Shown here in pieces: positions 41,836 to 44,948 of a stretch of DNA of 44,948 nt; position 1 is the first letter of the stretch; each line of letters opens with the position of its first letter. The translations under genes were made by a program, and so were the position numbers. The notes under the pieces are model-generated. The model did not search any database and had not been told where the DNA came from. It worked only from the letters and a program-made list of their open reading frames with translations. Source of the DNA: Tepidanaerobacter acetatoxydans_A (GTDB lineage: Bacteria; Bacillota; Thermosediminibacteria; Thermosediminibacterales; Tepidanaerobacteraceae); the NCBI GenBank assembly GCA_022840405.1, contig JALHJR010000012.1, positions 1 to 44,948 of the forward strand, given 5' to 3'.

Positions 41836-43215
41836 ATGACAAAGAAGTATATGCCAGAACCGTTTAAAATTAAATCAGTGGAACCACTGCGAATCCTTCC
41901 GCGCGAAGAAAGGGAAAAAGTTATAAAGGAAGCAGGTTATAATACCTTTTTAACCAAATCCAGAGATACTTACATAGACCTTCTTACAGATAGTGGTACA
42001 AATGCCATGAGTGATAGGCAATGGGCGGGATTAATGGTCGGTGACGAAGCATATGCAGGAAGTGAGAATTTCTATCATTTAGAGGAAACCGTAAGAGACA
42101 TATTTGGATTTAAATATGTCGTACCTACACACCAAGGTAGAGGAGCAGAAAACCTCATCTCGAGAATTCTAATTAAACCAGGAACCTACGTACCCGGTAA
42201 CATGTATTTTACGACTACAAGGACACATCAAGAAATGAACGGCGGGACCTTTGTCGATGTTATCATTGATGAAGCTCATGAACCTGATAGGGCAGATGTT
42301 GACTTTAAAGGTAATGTAGATCTAGATAAGTATGAAGCACTTATCAAAAAGGTAGGAGCAGATAAAATACCTTATATTACTGTAGGAGTTACCGTTAATT
42401 TAGCCGGCGGTCAGCCTGTTAGCATGCAGAACTTAAAAGATGTTCATGCACTTTCCAAAAAATACGGAATAAGAGTAATATTTGATGCTACTCGCTGTGT
42501 AGAAAACGCATACTTTATTAAGACAAGAGAAAAAGGTTATGAAAATAAGACAATTAAAGAAATTGTAAGAGAGATGTTTTCTTATGCTGATGGTTGCACC
42601 ATGAGTGGCAAGAAAGATGGCATTGTAAATATGGGCGGCTTTTTAGCAATGAATGAAGAAGAACTATATGATGCAGCCAGAAGCCTTGTGGTTGTATTTG
42701 AAGGTATGCCCAGCTATGGAGGAATGTCCGGTCGCGATATGGAAGCATTGGCAATTGGTTTTCAAGAAGCAATGGATTTTAACTATATAAAACACAGGGT
42801 ACAGCAAGTAGAATATTTAGGTGAAAAATTAATGGAAAAAGGTATACCGATCGTTAAACCTATTGGTGGTCATGCGGTATTCCTAGATGCAAGAGCATTT
42901 TTGCCTCATATTCCACAGTCTCAGTATCCGGCCCAAGCTTTAGCTGCTGCAATATTTGTAGATTCCGGTGTAAGGACCATGGAAAGAGGAAATGTATCCG
43001 CCGGTAGGGATAAAGATGGCAATGAATATTTCCCAAAACTGGAATTAGTTCGCTTGACGATTCCGAGAAGGGTTTATACATATGCCCATATGGACTATGT
43101 TGCTGAATCGGTAATTAACACGTATGAACATAGAGAAGATGTAAAAGGCTTGAAGTGGACCTATGAACCACCGGTACTAAGGTTCTTTACCGGAAGATTT
43201 GAGCCGATAGAATAA
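41836..43215 (+). CDS. tpl: Tyrosine phenol-lyase
   Basis: This PLP enzyme splits L-tyrosine into phenol, pyruvate and ammonia. The 459-residue protein follows Citrobacter tyrosine phenol-lyase closely from memory, e.g. TDSGTNAMSDRQWAGLMVGDEAYAGSENFYHLE, THQGRGAEN and GNMYFTTTR. The PLP lysine lies in SYADGCTMSGKKD (Lys260 aligned with Citrobacter Lys257). TMERG places Arg384 at the tyrosine-hydroxyl-binding Arg381, where tryptophanases have other residues; RFFTGRF supplies the paired Phe. This favours tyrosine phenol-lyase over tryptophanase. AAGGAGG precedes the ATG. Transcription is expected from the sigma-54 promoter under the TyrR-like activator. Confidence 0.93.
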   Translation: MTKKYMPEPFKIKSVEPLRILPREEREKVIKEAGYNTFLTKSRDTYIDLLTDSGTNAMSDRQWAGLMVGDEAYAGSENFYHLEETVRDIFGFKYVVPTHQGRGAENLISRILIKPGTYVPGNMYFTTTRTHQEMNGGTFVDVIIDEAHEPDRADVDFKGNVDLDKYEALIKKVGADKIPYITVGVTVNLAGGQPVSMQNLKDVHALSKKYGIRVIFDATRCVENAYFIKTREKGYENKTIKEIVREMFSYADGCTMSGKKDGIVNMGGFLAMNEEELYDAARSLVVVFEGMPSYGGMSGRDMEALAIGFQEAMDFNYIKHRVQQVEYLGEKLMEKGIPIVKPIGGHAVFLDARAFLPHIPQSQYPAQALAAAIFVDSGVRTMERGNVSAGRDKDGNEYFPKLELVRLTIPRRVYTYAHMDYVAESVINTYEHREDVKGLKWTYEPPVLRFFTGRFEPIE

Positions 43216-43274
43216 GATACTTATATACCTCAAGATAAGTAAAGAATATTAAAAGAAGCTAAGAATTAATAATT

Positions 43275-43321
43275 GGTCTCTTTCCTAACTGAAATACTCG
43301 AGTTTCTATGGGGAGGAGGCC
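43275..43321 (+). other. Stable stem-loop between tpl and the NhaC antiporter gene
   Basis: GGTCTCTTTCC (from 43275) can pair over 11 bases, with G-U pairs, with GGGGAGGAGGCC ending at 43321; an inner GAAATACTCGAGTTTC folds again around the palindrome ACTCGAGT. No T-run follows, so it is not a clear terminator. The remaining ~250 bp of this gap are AT-rich with no recognised promoter or sigma-54 site. Confidence 0.45.
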
Positions 43322-43513
43322 AATATTAACATAAATCATAAAATAAGAATTTTAAAATATTCTAGTAAATTTAAATTCAGAAATAGAGCCAAGGTGCTTA
43401 AAATTACATTAAGTAACCTGATTTACATTAATCATTTATAAATAAGTATGAGAAGATGCATCGATACTATATAAAGAAAATTCAGTTAATAATAAATGAG
43501 AGGGGATGTACAG

Positions 43514-44890
43514 ATGTCCACAGAAAGAAAAAGAAGGCCCACAATAGGTGAAGCTGTAATAGCCATGATATTAGTCATAGCAGTGATTTTGATTTCAATT
43601 AGAACTGCACTTGTTTTAGAAACTGCTTTAGTGTTTGGGGCTGCGGCTGCTGCCCTTATAGCTATGTATTTAGGCTATTCTTGGGAAGACATCGAAAAAG
43701 GTATGCTTGACGGAATAAGGAATGGTTTAGGTGCTTGCATAATATTGATAGTAATCGGTATGGTTGTTGGCACATGGATTTTAGGCGGTACTATTCAAAC
43801 TATGATTTATTATGGATTAAAACTACTTACGCCGCAAATATTTTTACCCGTTGGATTTATGCTTTGTTCTTTAACTTCGCTATTGATAGGCAGCTCTTTC
43901 GGCACAATTGCAACTATGGGCATTGTCCTTATGGGTGTTGCCGAAGGCCTTAATATTCCAAGAGCAATAACCGCCGGAGCTATAGTGTGCGGTGCTATGT
44001 TTGGAGATAAAGTTTCACCACTGTCAGACTCTACTAACCTTACGGCAGCCATGACCGGAACCAAGTTATTCGACCACGTCCGTTCAATGCTGTATGTATC
44101 AGGACCTGGTGCAATAATATGTTTACTTATATATACCCTTATTGGGCGAAATTATGCAGTAGCAGGAAGTGTCGATTTTGGAACTGTAGAAAGCATTTTG
44201 GCAACCCTAAGCAGCAATTTCAATCTTTCTATTATGACCTTAATTCCGCCGGCAATTGTATTAAGGGTGCCTGCCATTGCTGCACTGATGATTAGTTTTA
44301 TTTCGGCAGGTGTTTTATCGATATTTACTCAAGGGGCTAGTCTTGCAGGCATAATTGAGGTAGGAGCTAATGGATTTATCTCTAACACCGGTCATGAGCT
44401 TATAGATAAGCTCCTTACTCAAGGTGGGATAAATTCTATGATGAGTACTGTTGCCATAATTATGGCGGGAACTGCTATGGGAGGTATATTAGAAAAGTGC
44501 GGGATATTACAAGTATTACTTGAAAACCTTATGAAACATATAAAAAAGCCAAGAGACTTAATCTTAGCTTCACTTGCCGGCGCCTATCTAATGCTGCTTG
44601 CAACGGGAGAAATGATGGTATCCATTATAGTTCCCGGCAGGACTTTAGAGCCTGCATTTCACGAGATGAAGATACACACCAGCGTTCTTTCGAGAACTCT
44701 TGAAATCGGTTCTACCTTAATGTGCGGAGCATTACCGTGGGGAGTTGCATCTGTTTATGCACAAAATGTTCTCAATGTTGGTTTTGAATATATACCTTAC
44801 TGTTACCTCCCCTTTATCGCTCCGATTATTGCTATAATATATGCTTTTGTAGGTTTTGCAACGTTTCCGGCTGAACCGGAAGAAAAATAA
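43514..44890 (+). CDS. nhaC: NhaC family Na+/H+ antiporter-like membrane transporter
   Basis: The 458-residue protein of the NhaC family has about eleven to twelve hydrophobic segments. Recognisable stretches are GLGACIILIVIGMVVGTWILGGTIQTMIYYGLKLL, LTSLLIGSSFGTIATMGIVLMGVAEGL, and the family signature GAMFGDKVSPLSDSTNLTAAM, which includes the ion-binding acidic and serine residues. NhaC-type proteins exchange Na+ for H+ or for organic anions; some members are malate-lactate antiporters. Its position after tyrosine phenol-lyase suggests a role in tyrosine catabolism, either ion homeostasis against ammonia or substrate exchange, which is inferred. ATG at 43514, eight bases after GAGGGG, is preferred to the ATG at 43496. 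Confidence 0.88.
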   Translation: MSTERKRRPTIGEAVIAMILVIAVILISIRTALVLETALVFGAAAAALIAMYLGYSWEDIEKGMLDGIRNGLGACIILIVIGMVVGTWILGGTIQTMIYYGLKLLTPQIFLPVGFMLCSLTSLLIGSSFGTIATMGIVLMGVAEGLNIPRAITAGAIVCGAMFGDKVSPLSDSTNLTAAMTGTKLFDHVRSMLYVSGPGAIICLLIYTLIGRNYAVAGSVDFGTVESILATLSSNFNLSIMTLIPPAIVLRVPAIAALMISFISAGVLSIFTQGASLAGIIEVGANGFISNTGHELIDKLLTQGGINSMMSTVAIIMAGTAMGGILEKCGILQVLLENLMKHIKKPRDLILASLAGAYLMLLATGEMMVSIIVPGRTLEPAFHEMKIHTSVLSRTLEIGSTLMCGALPWGVASVYAQNVLNVGFEYIPYCYLPFIAPIIAIIYAFVGFATFPAEPEEK

Positions 44891-44898
44891 ATAAGGGG

Positions 44899-44948
44899 AT
44901 GATATCTATTGACAAGGTTATAAGGAAAATCAGACCGATTTTACATGA
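44899..44948 (+). CDS. Start of a further gene, truncated by the window edge
   Basis: An open frame reads (MIS)IDKVIRKIRPILH and runs off the end. AAGGGG (44893-44898) abuts an ATG at 44899 with no spacing, but is nine bases from ATT at 44908, in the same frame. A TTG at 44909 is in another frame and stops after four codons. The true start is therefore either an ATG with a poorly placed site or a rare ATT. The product is not recognisable from 14-17 residues. Confidence 0.4.
   Translation, partial: MISIDKVIRKIRPILH

Noticed and set aside
41836..43215. Annotation as tryptophanase
   Set aside because: The TMERG arginine and overall wording match tyrosine phenol-lyase; tryptophanases differ at that position.

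Overview
The window reads as chromosome of a low-G+C, anaerobic, spore-forming member of the Clostridia. Evidence: AT-rich intergenic DNA, strong GGAGG ribosome binding sites with many TTG and GTG starts, glutamyl-tRNA(Gln) amidotransferase GatCAB, a CotJ spore-coat operon, an NAD(H)-linked multisubunit [FeFe] hydrogenase under Rex, and a six-subunit Rnf complex in the order C-D-G-E-A-B. A thermophilic syntrophic or amino-acid-fermenting genus such as Tepidanaerobacter would fit, but the genus is only a guess.

Region 1 (1-12276) is mostly housekeeping: an MBL-fold hydrolase, the ribosome GTPase TypA/BipA, a secreted protein, the biotin ligase/repressor BirA, the tRNA CCA-adding enzyme family protein (minus strand), a DUF6391 membrane protein, and gatCAB. 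Three small proteins are unassigned or only loosely assigned. A structured intergenic segment near 7349-7482 may be an RNA element.

Region 2 (12277-17890) is one oligopeptide/dipeptide ABC transporter operon, oppABCDF, with a long hairpin after oppA and a strong terminator at the end.

Region 3 (17791-20554) is the clearest accessory feature. The last 64 bp of oppF, stop codon included, occur again exactly 2700 bp downstream. Between the copies lie a PC4/YdbC-like ssDNA-binding protein, a 612-aa DUF262/DUF1524 (GmrSD-like) putative restriction nuclease and decayed coding fragments. No integrase or transposase is visible. This looks like a small defence island inserted at the 3' end of oppF.

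Region 4 (20709-33210) holds a DUF1015 protein, an ApbE flavin transferase lipoprotein that apparently starts at ATT, and a long Rex-preceded operon. The operon interleaves an HndABCD-type electron-bifurcating hydrogenase with a probable H2-sensing set: a DRTGG-HATPase, a group-D-like sensory [FeFe] hydrogenase, a lone DRTGG protein, a PHP phosphoesterase and a second HATPase. Palindromes matching the clostridial Rex operator lie before rex and on both sides of the promoter of an FNT-family (formate/nitrite) transporter.

Region 5 (33440-38582) is rnfCDGEAB, the ferredoxin:NAD+ oxidoreductase ion pump. RnfD and RnfG carry the threonine flavinylation motifs that ApbE modifies, so apbE, hnd and rnf form one redox set: NADH and reduced ferredoxin are balanced between H2, an ion gradient and, through the FNT channel, small anions.

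Region 6 (38679-44948) holds cotJABC (minus strand), a TyrR-like sigma-54 activator with ACT, PAS, AAA+ and HTH domains, and a tyrosine phenol-lyase with a near-perfect sigma-54 promoter and upstream TGTAAA palindromes. An NhaC-family antiporter and the first codons of a further gene follow.
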